Program-made: the position numbers and the translations under genes
Notes under the pieces: model-generated
What the model was told of the DNA's origin: nothing
Databases searched by the model: none
What the model saw: the letters and a program-made list of their open reading frames with translations, nothing else
Source: Mytilus trossulus
Taxonomy: Eukaryota > Mollusca > Bivalvia > Mytilida > Mytilidae
Reading direction: 5' to 3'
Assembly (NCBI RefSeq): GCF_036588685.1
Contig: NC_086375.1
Location: 50,600,955-50,664,954 of the forward strand
Length of the DNA stretch: 64,000 bases
Shown here: one piece after another, positions 32,401 to 42,773 of the stretch
Position numbering within the stretch: the stretch's first letter is position 1
How the letters are laid out: every line of letters starts with the position of its first letter

Positions 32401-34500
32401 TAAAACAAATTTCGTTGTATATCGAAGGGTCTTAATACAGCACAAACAACATTTTCCAAATGACCAAAAGAGTGAAAAGTATATTTTAAAAAAACGCATT
32501 TGGCTAACAGGTCGAATATATATATATATCAACAAAGAATGCATGATTTGACCAAATGTGGTATTTGGAATTATTAAAATTACAAAGTCCAACTACGTAA
32601 AGTATTCATCAATAAGAACTATCTCGTACTTATATTCTCATTGCCTTTCAACTGGCACTTCAAAAACTTTAAAATAACATAAAGAGGTTGACTTACTGAC
32701 AAAACTTTCTTCTCTCAGTTCTAACTTCTGTTCAAATAAGTCAAAATTCGATTCACATCTATAGTTAACGTTAACATCTGTCATATCAATATTAATGATT
32801 GTCAGCAAGTAGTAAGTAATATTTCCTTTTGGTTCTACTGACGCTAAATATTTCATCGTATTTGATGGGCTATCACCCGTTGCCACTACCTTTGCACCAG
32901 GATCTCTTACCCATGCCATGTGATTAGTAGCAGGACTGTGTATTATACAACAGAGAGTAGCATTACTCCCGAAGACTACTGGGTTTGTGTGAAGACTCCA
33001 TGTAACTGTAATAAAACATGTTTGGTTTATTCCAAGAGATGTTCAGGTTATTGTCAATAATTTCTGATCTTAGACTTTTCATTACAAATAAGAATCTTAT
33101 TTTCTAATAAATATGACATTCATTTTAAGCACTCTTGAACGAATTCAAGTTAGAAAACGTTTATTTTGGTCTTATTAGTTATCAAAGGTATAAGAATTGT
33201 AATTTAGTTCGCAAGACGCGCGTTTCGTCTACATCGCCTTATCATCTTTGAAATATCACAGTCATGTGTCCTACTGTTCAAACCATTCCATGTTTGTCAA
33301 TTCAGGTTTATTAGTACTGTTCTTTACCTTTTTCAGACAATTATGTGTGTACTCAAGCGATTAACAATTAATGAACAGTCTGAACAAAGACTGAACAGAT
33401 TTGAATTATTTACAAGCAAGCTGTCTGAAGAGTGCGGAAATTGCGAGTCATAAAACGACTTAATAGTTTATTACACTCTTCCTTGTTAAAAGCTGTTCAA
33501 ATAAAAATGACTTTGTCAACCTAAAACACGTTAACGAGTGCAGACATTTTTACTAAAATGAATATCAAAGACAGTTTCAAAACTACCTATAAACTATCGA
33601 ATAAGCCTTATAAATTGTAACAAAATTGAGAGGAATCTTTGTGCTGGATTATGCGAGTAGTTTCTTCTTTATAATAAAAAAGGCAGTACAATTTAAACAT
33701 GATATATTTATGCTAAAATTGAGAATGGAAATGGGGAATGTGTCAAAGAGACAACAACCCGACCAAATAAAAAAAACAACAGCAGAAGGTCACCAACAGG
33801 TCTTCAATGTAGCGAGAAATTCCCATACTTGCTTCTGTGTATTCTGGTGTTTTTTTTATCATTCCAAATGCAGATAAAAGCATCAAACAAACGAGCAATA
33901 TTTCAAAATATCAGTGTTCATCATATTATGATTACTAACATACAATTCATACAATCTTTCAATAAAAAAAAATAAGGCTGCAACTCCCTCGGTAAAATTT
34001 TGTCAATTTGGTAACTGTAATGCCTTTTTGGTAATACAGCACTGTTAATGTTTTCATACATCCTTGGTTTTCGAGTATTCGGCTTTGAGTGTGCTTGATT
34101 AAGAAAAAAACACTTCCGACACATGACATTCATAAATTGTTGTTTTCTTTTAATTTTACAAATTACCTTTTCCTGGACTGGCATTATTCGCACCTCTTGT
34201 ATAAGGGATACTACATAATAAAATCAAAAGTGCTTCCAAAAATTTCCAATCTCTGCAATATAAATTAGACATCTTAATACATAAAAACGGATCTTGTTAG
34301 TTTTGTAATATTATTCAGTCAATATGTAGAATTACATTTCATTAATCGATTTGAGTACGCTATAATGTAAATAAATTGTACTCAAATTTTTAGTAGAAAA
34401 ACTATTTTTCTGTTAACATTCGGATATTTTCCGCTATATATAATACGTACCTTGTCGTAAACCAGGTTTTTGGACAGGGTTGCGTGCTAATACCCTCCAT
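26241..34500 (-). CDS. IgSF-2: type I receptor with two Ig domains
   Basis: Exons read 34500-34451, 34252-34167, 33005-32697, 31065-30950, 30358-30196, 29981-29880 and 26407-26241; 993 nt, 330 residues plus stop. The leader ends in FLEALLILLCSIP; a V-type Ig domain covers residues ~46-148; a second Ig domain (~149-241) is split by a phase-0 intron; the membrane span lies near 254-275, then a ~55-residue tail. A shorter start (MSNLYCRDWK, ATG at 34272, exon 34272-34167) is equally open and gives 320 residues. The tail exon is chosen by phase, acceptor and a nearby polyadenylation signal, and is the least certain part because the preceding intron is 3.5 kb and holds a retroelement. The protein is expected at the cell surface; ligand unknown. 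Confidence 0.75.
28130..29660 (+). mobile_element. Retroelement copy 2, within IgSF-2 last intron
   Basis: Oriented against IgSF-2. Carries RT motifs GIPIGTNCAP near 28195-28225 and FRYLDDIL near 28327-28350, then the same C-terminal region and tail as copy 1. It is broken by an in-frame TGA at 28393 and by an 8-base deletion near 28561 relative to copy 1. The tail has a ~39-base extra segment near 29540 (acatcaacaacaacaacaat). An earlier 5' part is missing. Confidence 0.78.
28190..28920 (+). pseudogene. Broken reverse-transcriptase frame of retroelement copy 2
   Basis: GTNCAP and the catalytic YLDD are legible, followed by NDHCPFLDLNIYI and the YGIYLSQLVRFARVCN block in another frame. Frameshifts and stops make it inactive. 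Confidence 0.72.
29880..29981 (-). CDS. IgSF-2 transmembrane exon
   Basis: Encodes WTRQCPKDRHGDNS and the span VFIVTVVIIITLVFIVVLI, with donor GTAAGT. Confidence 0.82.
30196..30358 (-). CDS. IgSF-2 second Ig domain, second half
   Basis: Encodes MNGNVSLEENGKLYNVKMGF and the second cysteine in TAYCALGK; donor GTGAGT. The strongest acceptor (TTATTTTCAG, start 30364) would make the first codon TAA, so use of an AG six or nine bases further in is required for the full protein. Confidence 0.65.
30950..31065 (-). CDS. IgSF-2 second Ig domain, first half
   Basis: Encodes KPLSNETIMNITRENG and the first cysteine in PECFFSSK, then donor GTAGAT in phase 0. Confidence 0.72.
31800..32095 (+). repeat. Dispersed repeat, unit 1 of a local pair
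   Basis: Contains tcggataaaaaccgcatttt, acaaatttcgttgtg-like and gcacaaacaaaattttccaa. A diverged copy lies about 510 bases further at 32325-32530. Both lie in the IgSF-2 intron between the Ig exons. Confidence 0.6.
32325..32530 (+). repeat. Dispersed repeat, unit 2 of a local pair
   Basis: Shares aaaaaccgca, atttatacgtgtcc and cattttccaaatgaccaaaa with the unit at 31800-32095, with scattered changes. Confidence 0.6.
32697..33005 (-). CDS. IgSF-2 V-type Ig domain exon
   Basis: Acceptor TTTTATTACAG, donor GTAAGT. Shows ATLCCIIHS, MAWVRDPG and VNVNYRCESNF, the Cys-Trp-Cys pattern of a V-like domain. Confidence 0.88.
33170..33260 (+). repeat. Fragment of the 'gacgcgcgtttcgtctac' repeat
   Basis: ttatcaaaggtataagaatt and cgcaagacgcgcgtttcgtc match the family at 48.7, 53.9, 54.2 and 57.3 kb. 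Confidence 0.65.
34167..34252 (-). CDS. IgSF-2 signal-peptide exon
   Basis: Encodes DWKFLEALLILLCSIPYTRG and ends in phase 1 before GTAATT. If the upstream exon is not used, translation can begin at the in-frame ATG at 34272. Confidence 0.72.
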
Positions 34501-34517
34501 ATGATAAAAGGTGTTGC
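34451..34517 (-). CDS. IgSF-2 candidate first coding exon
   Basis: Flanked by CTTGTTTTAG and GTACGT. ATG at 34500 gives MEGISTQPCPKTWFTT, leaving two bases that join in frame to the leader exon. Bases 34517-34501 would be 5' UTR. Confidence 0.5.
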
Positions 34518-34869
34518 CTAAAACAAGATTGATGATATTTTGATAAATAGGTTACACCAATAGCTGATGTGTGTTCTTTTTTGCTTATCTTTCATGCATC
34601 TTTTGATTTCGTTATATCTCTTAGCTAAATCAGAAGAGATTTTTTCTTTTTTTCAAAGATTCAACTGAAAGTTCTTGATATGTTGGCTTGTATACCTGAC
34701 TATGGAAAGACTGTTATCTAAACGGTAAAACAACTGAATATAACTGAAATACGTTGAAAATTTCGATTTGGAGGTGAAGAATTAGGTCATCAGGTATAAA
34801 ATGTTATCAGAAAATGAACTTTGGTATAGCTAGCTTTTATGGTCATTGGCTCATGACTGTTATATAGAT

Positions 34870-35050
34870 AAGACGATGTGGTAGGAGTTCAAATGATACA
34901 ACTTTCCATCCAAATCACAATTTGTAAAAAGTAAACAATTATATGGCAAAGTATTGCCTTCGAAATGGAGCCTTTTTTCACACGGAACAGAGGGCTGTAA
35001 AGAGTTACAAGCAGACTACGGTAAAACAATTGAAACAGGACAACCAACGG
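34870..35050 (+). repeat. Diverged short dispersed repeat
   Basis: gacgatgtggtaggagttca, tacaactttccatcc and ggtaaaacaattgaaac follow the order of the 19.7-kb family with many changes. Between IgSF-2 and the acidic gene. Confidence 0.45.
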
Positions 35051-35479
35051 TCCAATATTTGTTTTTTTGTATATTGTTTTGATTCAAATTTTAAAAAAAT
35101 ATTTCGTTTTTCACCCGACTATACGGTATGCGTTTTTCTCCTTGTTTGAGGTAGTACGGTTGTCTATAATTTCTTGGATCCAAATCATTCGCACTATGTT
35201 GGATAGTTGTCTCATTTGCAATGATACAACAGCTTTATTTTCAAAATGGTCAAGTGTTAATACATGCAACTGCGCGTGTTTTTATTATTTAAAAAAAGTG
35301 ATTTGCCTCTTTATTCCTTTGTTCGGTCGAATTTGAGATATCTCTTGGATGCAAAAGTAAAGAATAACCTTGAAAACTTACTAGTTGTACCATGCATCAT
35401 CTAATGAGAGCGGTTTTTCTACATATGAAATATTAGAACTTTGTATAATGATGTAAAGACAGCGAGACTTGTTACTACT

Positions 35480-36564
35480 TCAAAGCTTACCCTTTAAACA
35501 AATCGTACTTTTTAGCGTCATCTCTTTTATACCTTTTATCTTTTTGTCTTTGGAAAAAACGTCCTCCTTGTCGTTGTCATATTGATTTGATCCCTTTTCG
35601 TTTTTATCATTGGCTGCTCTAATCTCATTCATTGCTTTTTGAAAAACGATGCAATCTTTCTTGTTACTAATACCTTCCATAACCTTTTTATCATAAGTAT
35701 CAGCATTTGTTTCAAGGATTTTAGCAACTGCTTGTTTACAATTGGAAGCTGCATTTTCGCCTACATTTTCACCTTTGACCTCTTCGCCTTCTTTTATATT
35801 TACGATCTTGCTATCAACCTCTTTAACATCAATATCATCTGTAAATCCTTGTATTCTACCAATTATATCTTCGTATAGTTTATTAAAGTCGCAAACTTCC
35901 TTTATACTATCCATATCACCATGTTTGTCTTCGAATTCAATATTTTGTGTTTCTCCAACTTTCTTTTTATCATAAATTTCTTCTTCTAATGTGTTTATAC
36001 CATCAGCGGACATTTCACCAACAATTTCCTTATAAAAGCTCTTTTCCGTAACCACTCCACTTTCACAATCCATTTCATCATCATTTTCGGATATCTCAAC
36101 ATCTTCTCGTTTACCAACAATAGCATCAGCTTCAGGTAGAATTCCACCAACGACCATTTCACAATCATAATTATCATCTTGAATTACAACGTGTATTTCA
36201 CAAACAATAGTATCTTCTTCCACTAGATTTTCACAACTTTCTTTAAAAATATTCGCAGCCTTTCGTCGGATTTTATAAGCCGCATTATTATCAACATGTC
36301 CATTATCTTTCCCTTCACTTTCGCTGACTGCATTTTCACAATATATATCAGGCTTTTTTTCTTGATTTTCATCTACTGCATTTTCAGCCTCTTTTTTTTT
36401 TGGATAATCATCAACAGCTTTTTTAGCAACCATGCAACTAAAATCAGAACCGTGTTCTTTTTCTTGTATATCAACAGTATTGTCTTTGCTGTACTCTGCG
36501 TGGATTTCATTATTCGCCTTTGTGTCGGTATAATATTTAGAAGGGTTAGATTTTCCTGACGTTT
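35480..36564 (-). CDS. Acidic gene large last exon
   Basis: A 361-codon open stretch after acceptor GATGTTTTAG; the longest open frame in the window. It begins TSGKSNPSKYYTDT and is acidic and low in hydrophobic residues. Contains SFYKEIVGEM and NKLYEDIIGRI. A possible donor GTAAGC at 35490 would bypass the stop in phase 1. Confidence 0.75.
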
Positions 36565-39229
36565 CTAAAACATCAAAATAATTAAAGTATAACTGTTATT
36601 CCAAAAGCGTTAAGGAACCTTATTCTAATTATACGATACCAACTTTCAATGTTTTGCGAAAGTACTTATAACATTTTTAAAGTAGTAAATTATTTATTTG
36701 TAAACGAACTCTTCAATTTGATTTCGCCTCTTAAACTACTTTTGTTTAAGTTGAAGTTTTTTTTTATTTAAATTTTACACATTGTATTTTACTGGTATAT
36801 TCATAACATTAGTTAACTCAAATATTCATCAACGTAAAGAGTATAAGAATAAATTACCTAGTAAATTTGTATTTTTGTTTGCTTCAAACACGTTTCATAT
36901 CGATATCATATCGATATTTATTTTCGTCTTATGAGTTTTGTATCTTTCGTCGCTCTGTTTTTTTTTAATGTGGTGGGTTTCAAGTAAACTTGAAATATTT
37001 AAACAATTCTGAAAAAAACATAGTTAAAAAGTGTTTCTGTGTAAAACCTGTTACAGATTGTGTATACTTTTATTTGGTTTTGAAAACTTAAACTTGGTAT
37101 ACCTAGGTCTGTTACGTCAAGGACATATCCAACAGAGATATGTCTTGTCTCAAAATGTTGCAGATCAAATATTGTGTCGTATTTGTCAGCGTCTGTACCT
37201 GAAAAGTAAACATGCGTTATAGTGTAAATGGTTAACATGTGAGCGTATAATTTTGACATCTACTAAACCAGAATATTACGTATTAAGTCCAATCAAGAAT
37301 TATTCAATACGTAAAAAATTACACATTTTTACAGCTAACTAGTTATGATAATAAAATGACATTCTTTTGCTTACTTGTTTAGGATGGAAGCAGCATATTT
37401 CCAAAATGATTTGAGAAACATTACTAAAATCTTATTCTACGCAATTTTGTTTTGTCAGATACCTTTACTTCTTTGTACTTCATCATTTAGATGTTCTGTG
37501 GTGGTAGATTCTAGACAAATTATATCTGAACTGTTAATATCTTCATTTTGTTCTACAACAGTAAAAGATATATATTTTAATTAAATTGGAATAAATACTG
37601 AAATGATAACTGTCTATAAACCTTAACGGTTCTTTCAAGCGGTAACTTACTCAATAAAATGTGTAACAGGAATTCCAAACAACATAAATCTGGATCACCA
37701 TTAAGTTTGATATCGCAAAAATAATATCTCTTAAAATTTAAATAAAAGCAAGTGTCTTGAGAGTTGTAAAAGCCTGCGTAAGTGAACATATTTAACGTCT
37801 AGAATTTATGGATAAAGGCGTAATAATAATAACAAGTGAGAAACCAATATCAATATAGCTTATAGATATCCCAATAATAAATAAGATATCAAAATTATAA
37901 TAAAAAATACTGTAAGTTAAACAATTTTGTAATAATCAGTACCTTTGATTAATTCCGTATTGCTGTCTATTTCATATAAAAAATCGCTGTCAGAATTGTG
38001 ATCTTGTTCATGTATATCATCGTCACCTTTCAACGTGGAAACTACAAGCAAAACAGGAAACAAATCACACCTTTGATAGAATTGTCTTACTCAATTGCAG
38101 TTTTACATCATGTTGCACTTAAATTTAAACAAAGAAGTACCACAATTTCTAACCTTAACGCAATCGAAGGAAAAAATAATTATAAACCTTATAACCTGTA
38201 TTATTATACCTTTTTCGAACTTGCCGAGCTAAGATGGCGTAGATCTAGAGCAGCTAACTGAACACACATAAACCAAAAAAGTGCAACGTGTAAATACTTT
38301 TCAGTAATGAAAATTTATTCGTATTTCAAATAAGTTTATGAAACAATATTCGTCTATTTTCCTAACGAGGTTGTCTGCTAGTGACATATGTTTGTGGTCA
38401 TATTGCGGCGCACTCAGTCGCACTCGACTTATCTCTTCTTAGTCGATTTACCACATTACCTCATTTCAATATCGGTAAATTTATATCACTGTAATTTCCT
38501 CAAAGTAACAATAACTAATAAAATGCCTTAGTTTGCGTATTCACAGTAGCTAATGTACATATACTGTCCAGTTTTAGTTCTCCGAAAAAAAACATCTTTT
38601 GTGACTTTCTTTCTGTAAAACTATCCAATTAACATTGAAACTATACCTTTTCTTTTGTAAAACACCAGTTCATTTTCATTTTCGTCTGATTCTTTTGTCA
38701 ATTCAGTATATTTATCTACCGTATTCACAGGCGTCTCATCCTTGCAATCGAAATATGTTTCGTCTGCAACAACCCAGAATAAACATTTTAGATGAAGATA
38801 TAAAATTTACATTTTTTGTTATTTTTTGTTGTTGAATTCTTGCAATTATTTCTTACAAAATCAAAGAGAACTTTTCTGGTACGACATTAAACACAAACAG
38901 TATAAATGTGTAAAATATTTAACTGAATTTCAAATTTACATTTTTCAAAGATTTCAACTTTCATTTTAATCGTAACTTCTCATAATGTGTTTTTTTCTCT
39001 TTTAGATATAGATAAAGTCATTGAAATTCGTCATATTCGACTGCCTTTTGCATATCATAAATTATTCAAAAAAAATTATAAATGTGTTATTTACCATCTG
39101 ATTCACTTTCGTAATCTAAATGTTTCGATGTGCTTGCACATGATTGTAAGAGATTTCTACCAGTTACTTCACCAGGAGAATTTGAAATATTGTCTGGTAC
39201 GTTTTTCCTTTTTTCATCTTCTGATATCT
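35480..39229 (-). CDS. Acidic tyrosine-containing protein, 3' part of gene (incomplete 5')
   Basis: Exons read 39229-39095, 38763-38647, 38041-37943, (37773-37651), 37552-37463, 37198-37103 and 36564-35480. All are bounded by GT-AG sites and every intron is phase 1, so the frame is continuous, ending in TGA at 35480-35482. The product is rich in D, E, K and N and has no Ig domain, signal peptide or membrane span in the part seen. YxxL/I motifs include DKYTEL, DKYDTI, LYEDI and SFYKEI; the last fits the ITIM rule (S-x-Y-x-x-I). By position and exon style it could be the tail of another receptor or a cytoplasmic adaptor; I do not recognise the family. An AATAAA on the minus strand at 35310-35315 lies about 165 bases past the stop, supporting an end here rather than a join to IgSF-2. 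The 5' end was not found. Confidence 0.55.
37103..37198 (-). CDS. Acidic gene short exon f
   Basis: Acceptor TTTACTTTTCAG, donor GTATAC. Encodes TDADKYDTIFDLQHFETR and onward to DVTDL. Confidence 0.6.
37463..37552 (-). CDS. Acidic gene short exon e
   Basis: Acceptor TTACTGTTGTAG, donor GTATCT. Encodes QNEDINSSDIICLESTTTEH and a charged end. Confidence 0.55.
37651..37773 (-). CDS. Acidic gene optional exon d
   Basis: Acceptor TTACGCAG, donor GTAAGT, phase compatible with both neighbours. Composition (YLNFKRYYFCDIKL, Cys/Leu-rich) is unlike the acidic exons, so it may be chance or alternative. Confidence 0.3.
37943..38041 (-). CDS. Acidic gene short exon c
   Basis: Acceptor TTTGCTTGTAG, donor GTACTG. 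Encodes STLKGDDDIHEQDHNSDSDF and LYEIDSNTEL. Confidence 0.58.
38647..38763 (-). CDS. Acidic gene short exon b
   Basis: Acceptor GGTTGTTGCAG, donor GTATAG. Encodes ETYFDCKDETPVNTVDKYTE and a Glu/Asn-rich end. Confidence 0.58.
39095..39229 (-). CDS. Acidic gene short exon a
   Basis: Acceptor ATTTGTTTTTAG, donor GTAAAT. Encodes ISEDEKRKNVPDNISNSPGE and HLDYESESD. Confidence 0.58.
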
Positions 39230-40779
39230 CTAAAAACAAATGATATAAATGTATAAGCGTTTTTGTTTCTTTATAGTTGTTTGCACGTGTTGTTTGAATT
39301 TTGTTTGAAGTAATGAGGTTATATAAATTATATGTAAAACAAAGAATAACTCTTTTTATTGTTTTTAGACTGCAGGTGTTGTTTAACCTATACTTTTATT
39401 CAGTAATGAAATAATAGGATTTCATAAAGCCTCGTTTCAACCCTTTGAAACATTTAGAATTCAAGTGAAACATGCACTTTCGTCTCCTTTTTTAACAACG
39501 TATTCCGAAAGGTTATCACTAAAATAGTGTACCACAAATACTCGAACCTCTCAGATTTCTAATTTCAGTATACCAGAATACCAGAATTACATTTAAAGTC
39601 TCATGCCGAAAATTATCAGACAACGCCATGTCTATCAAAAGAAAAAAGACCAATAGGCAAACAAGAGTACAAAACACAACACAGAAAGCTAAATGACTGA
39701 GCAACAAGAACTCCTTCAAATACTCGAGGTGATCTAAGAAAGGGTAAGCAGATCAAACTAGCTCGAGAAACATTTTCAAAGCTTGAACCGTTACAATCGA
39801 CATTAATCTGAAAACTAAAATGAATCACATTTTTTTCATGAATTAGTTAACAGATTATATATACATACAATGTATACAGACTCGGTGGTCAAGTGGAATA
39901 ATAACTCCCTTAACGTTGATCACTTGTCTGTCAATTTTCTATAGGGAGTGAGTTTATCTTGTTGCGTAATTGATTGCGACAAAGATTGATTGTTTTTATA
40001 GAGTTTCTGGCCGAATGTACTCGGGCTACCTCCAACAGCAAAAGATGATCGCTATGATATATTTTTTGTTGAACTTGGCTTGTTTACTCTATATACCAGC
40101 ATTAAAAAACGTTTGGTAATAAGATAAATGTTCCTTCTTCCGTACTAGGAACAACAAAATCATTTATCTAATAAAAACTATTTCCATTCTCCATTTAAAC
40201 AATATTATAAAAAATATTTTCATTAACCTGTGAACATTAATAAAATGATGGTTTTTTGTTCAATGTTACTTTTTTGTTAAATTGTTAAACATCTCACATC
40301 GGTATAATATTGTTGCCTTTATTTATTCACATATATTTATTGAGTTTGTGTTTACATGGTATCATAGATCAAATTTATAAAGCAAAATATGTTTTTGATT
40401 GAATTAAACCATTTCAATAGATATGTTATAGTGTGTCTTTCTATGATGTTTTGTTACGCTATTTTAGATAAGGGTGAAGATTGGTACCTATTAAAACGTT
40501 TTAAAACGCTGCATTTAGTTTTGTACCTGTCGTAAGTCAGAAATTGCAGTCCAGTAGTTTTCGTTTGTTGATTTGGTTCATAAGTGTTGATCGTTTTTTT
40601 GTATATAGGTAAGACCGTTCGTTTCCTGTTTGAATGGTTAAATAGCGCCTTGGTTGTCACCTTAATTGTTTATACTAGTAATTTTTATGCTTTTTAAAGC
40701 TTGCTATTCGGTTTGACCCAAGGCTCCGTGTTGAAGACCGTACTTTGATCTATAATGGTATACTTTTACAAATTGTGAC

Positions 40780-40825
40780 TTTGATGGAGAGTTGTCTCAA
40801 TAGCACTCATACCACGTCTTCTGAT
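40780..40825 (-). repeat. Fragment of the short dispersed repeat, reverse orientation
   Basis: gagttgtctcaatagcactc and ataccacgtcttct are the reverse complement of the start of the 19.7-kb family. Confidence 0.55.
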
Positions 40826-41489
40826 ATCTGTTAAGCACCAACATCCAAATAACAAAAACATACAAAATGTCTATATTTTTAACATTCGCTGTAGTACTTT
40901 TTTGGTAAGATTCTTAAGCGAGGCTCGGTATTTATATATTCAGTCATTGTGTTATGGTGATATGGTATTTTTTTTTTGGTATTCTTGTCTTTCATTTTAG
41001 CTTATGTGCTTTGTTGCGAGTGCCCACATGCCATTTTATTTTTCTTTGTTGACATAGTTGTTCGTATTTCATTGTTATTAAGATCATAACACACGTTTGA
41101 CTATTGTCCCCAATTTTTGACATTTTTACCTATTGGTCAATATAATAGAATATTATGCAATTGTCATTCAAGGAAGAGGTTTAGCTATATAAACATTAGG
41201 TTTAATCCTTCATTTTTTTACATAAAGAAATGAAAAGATCTGAATTGAGTCAGGAATATGAGCAGTTGCTTTCCATTTGTTTGATATGTTTGGGCTTTTG
41301 ATTTTGCCATTTGAAAAGGAACTTTCTGTTTTGAATTTTCTGTGGAGTTCGTTTTTAAAGTGTTTTCTTTTTACACTGTAGTTAAATTTTTATTAAAAAG
41401 TCTTTTAGTATGATATGCTGAACCTATTTCTTCTAAGATGTATGCCTCGCAAAATTATAACCATTAAAGTTTTATGACCGATAATATAG

Positions 41490-41703
41490 AAAAGAAGATG
41501 TGGTATGATTGCCAATGAGACAACTATCCACAAAAGACCAAAATGACACAAACATTAACAACTATAGGTCACCGTACGGCCTTCAACAATGAGCAAAGCC
41601 CATACCGCATAGTCAGCTAAAAAAGGCCCCGATAAGACAATGTAAAACAATTTAAAAGAGAAAACTAACGGCCTTATTTATGTAAAAAAAAAATGAAGTT
41701 GAT
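41490..41703 (+). repeat. Short dispersed repeat, well preserved
   Basis: Same sequence as 19711-19925 and 58020-58222, including accgtacggccttcaacaat and gccccgataagacaatgtaa. Confidence 0.8.
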
Positions 41704-41758
41704 ACTGAACTTAAAATACAACCTGATAAAAAGTGTTTTATTAAAAACAATCGGTTAC

Positions 41759-41796
41759 CTCTGTCTGTTCTTGTATTTCCTGGCTGTATTTCATTT
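41759..41796 (-). CDS. Acidic gene possible further upstream exon
   Basis: Thirty-eight bases between CTTCTATTTCCAG and GTAACC. Joined to exon a it would read NEIQPGNTRTDRE in frame, needing a phase-2 partner upstream that was not found. Confidence 0.3.
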
Positions 41797-42173
41797 CTGG
41801 AAATAGAAGAGCAAAAATTATCATTAGATTTAATGTTTTAAAATGCACGTGAATATCAAATATATACATGCGTAGCTCTTACTACTTTTTAGACATATCC
41901 TATTTTTTTAGCACAACAAAGAGACGTTGACAAAAATTAAATAACATAATTTTTTTTATTTACAGGTTGGAACAGAACTAGTGTAGCGTCAAAATTATTC
42001 TAATGCCATTAATCATTTCATACATACCAGTGATAATGCTATCAAATGTTTTTTGTGGGGTGCGAGTTTTTGTTTCATGATGAAACTATCACAGTGTAAT
42101 TAAAAACAGTAATTCAATTTTACAGTGGGCATAGTTTTGTGAAGTGCATGTATGGATTTTGTAAAATGAAATA

Positions 42174-42773
42174 TTAAGGTGGTATGGGTGTCTTTCGCCA
42201 TCTTGGATTGTAAAAAACAGAGAATCTAAGGTCCATATTTTCTATCAAATTAGCAAAATTTGATGCAAGTATGCAGATTTTTCATGTGTTTTTACATTTA
42301 AAAGATCCAATTTATAAGAATATAACTTATAAATATAAATATATGTACAAGTGTAGATTATTTTTGGTTGTTTTTAAATATTTTGAAATTGTCATTTTAA
42401 GGGGAGGTAACTCTAAAATAGTGCATTTTCTGTTGGATTGTTCATGGAATTTTCCTACTTTGTATTTTAGCCGGGAAAAACGCACGGTGACCCTATCTTT
42501 TCTTTTGATATTATCAAAGCATTGTTTGAAAGCTATATTTTCCTAATTTATTTTACAATTCTATCATTTCGTTTAGTTTCTATTCACAAAATGGTGTTTT
42601 TTCCTGTATAATCCATACAAAATGTGTCATTTTGTCACGACCCGTAGCTTGAAAAAATGCACGGTGACCTATCATTTTTATAATATTTTTCAACATGTAT
42701 CAATAGATACTACATTTTGGCAAAGTATGAACAAATTCTATCATTTTTATTTTAGACTCCCATACCACCTTAA
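42174..42773. mobile_element. 600-bp inverted-repeat element with TTAA ends
   Basis: Left ttaaggtggtatgggtgtct (42174-42193) and right agactcccataccaccttaa (42754-42773) are complements with one mismatch. TTAA at each outer end fits a piggyBac-type target duplication. Inside, the phrase aaaaacgcacggtgacc occurs at about 42476 and, as aaaaatgcacggtgacc, at about 42654. No transposase frame. Confidence 0.75.

Noticed and set aside
34451-36564. Joining the acidic gene to IgSF-2 through the donor GTAAGC at 35490
   Set aside because: The phases allow it, but the result would place hundreds of acidic residues before the signal peptide. A stop codon and an AATAAA downstream fit a gene end instead.
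42028-42085. A possible exon of the acidic gene (ETKTRTPQKTFDSIIT)
   Set aside because: It has a good donor GTATGT but a poor acceptor after a stop-rich stretch, and its phase conflicts with the 41759-41796 exon.
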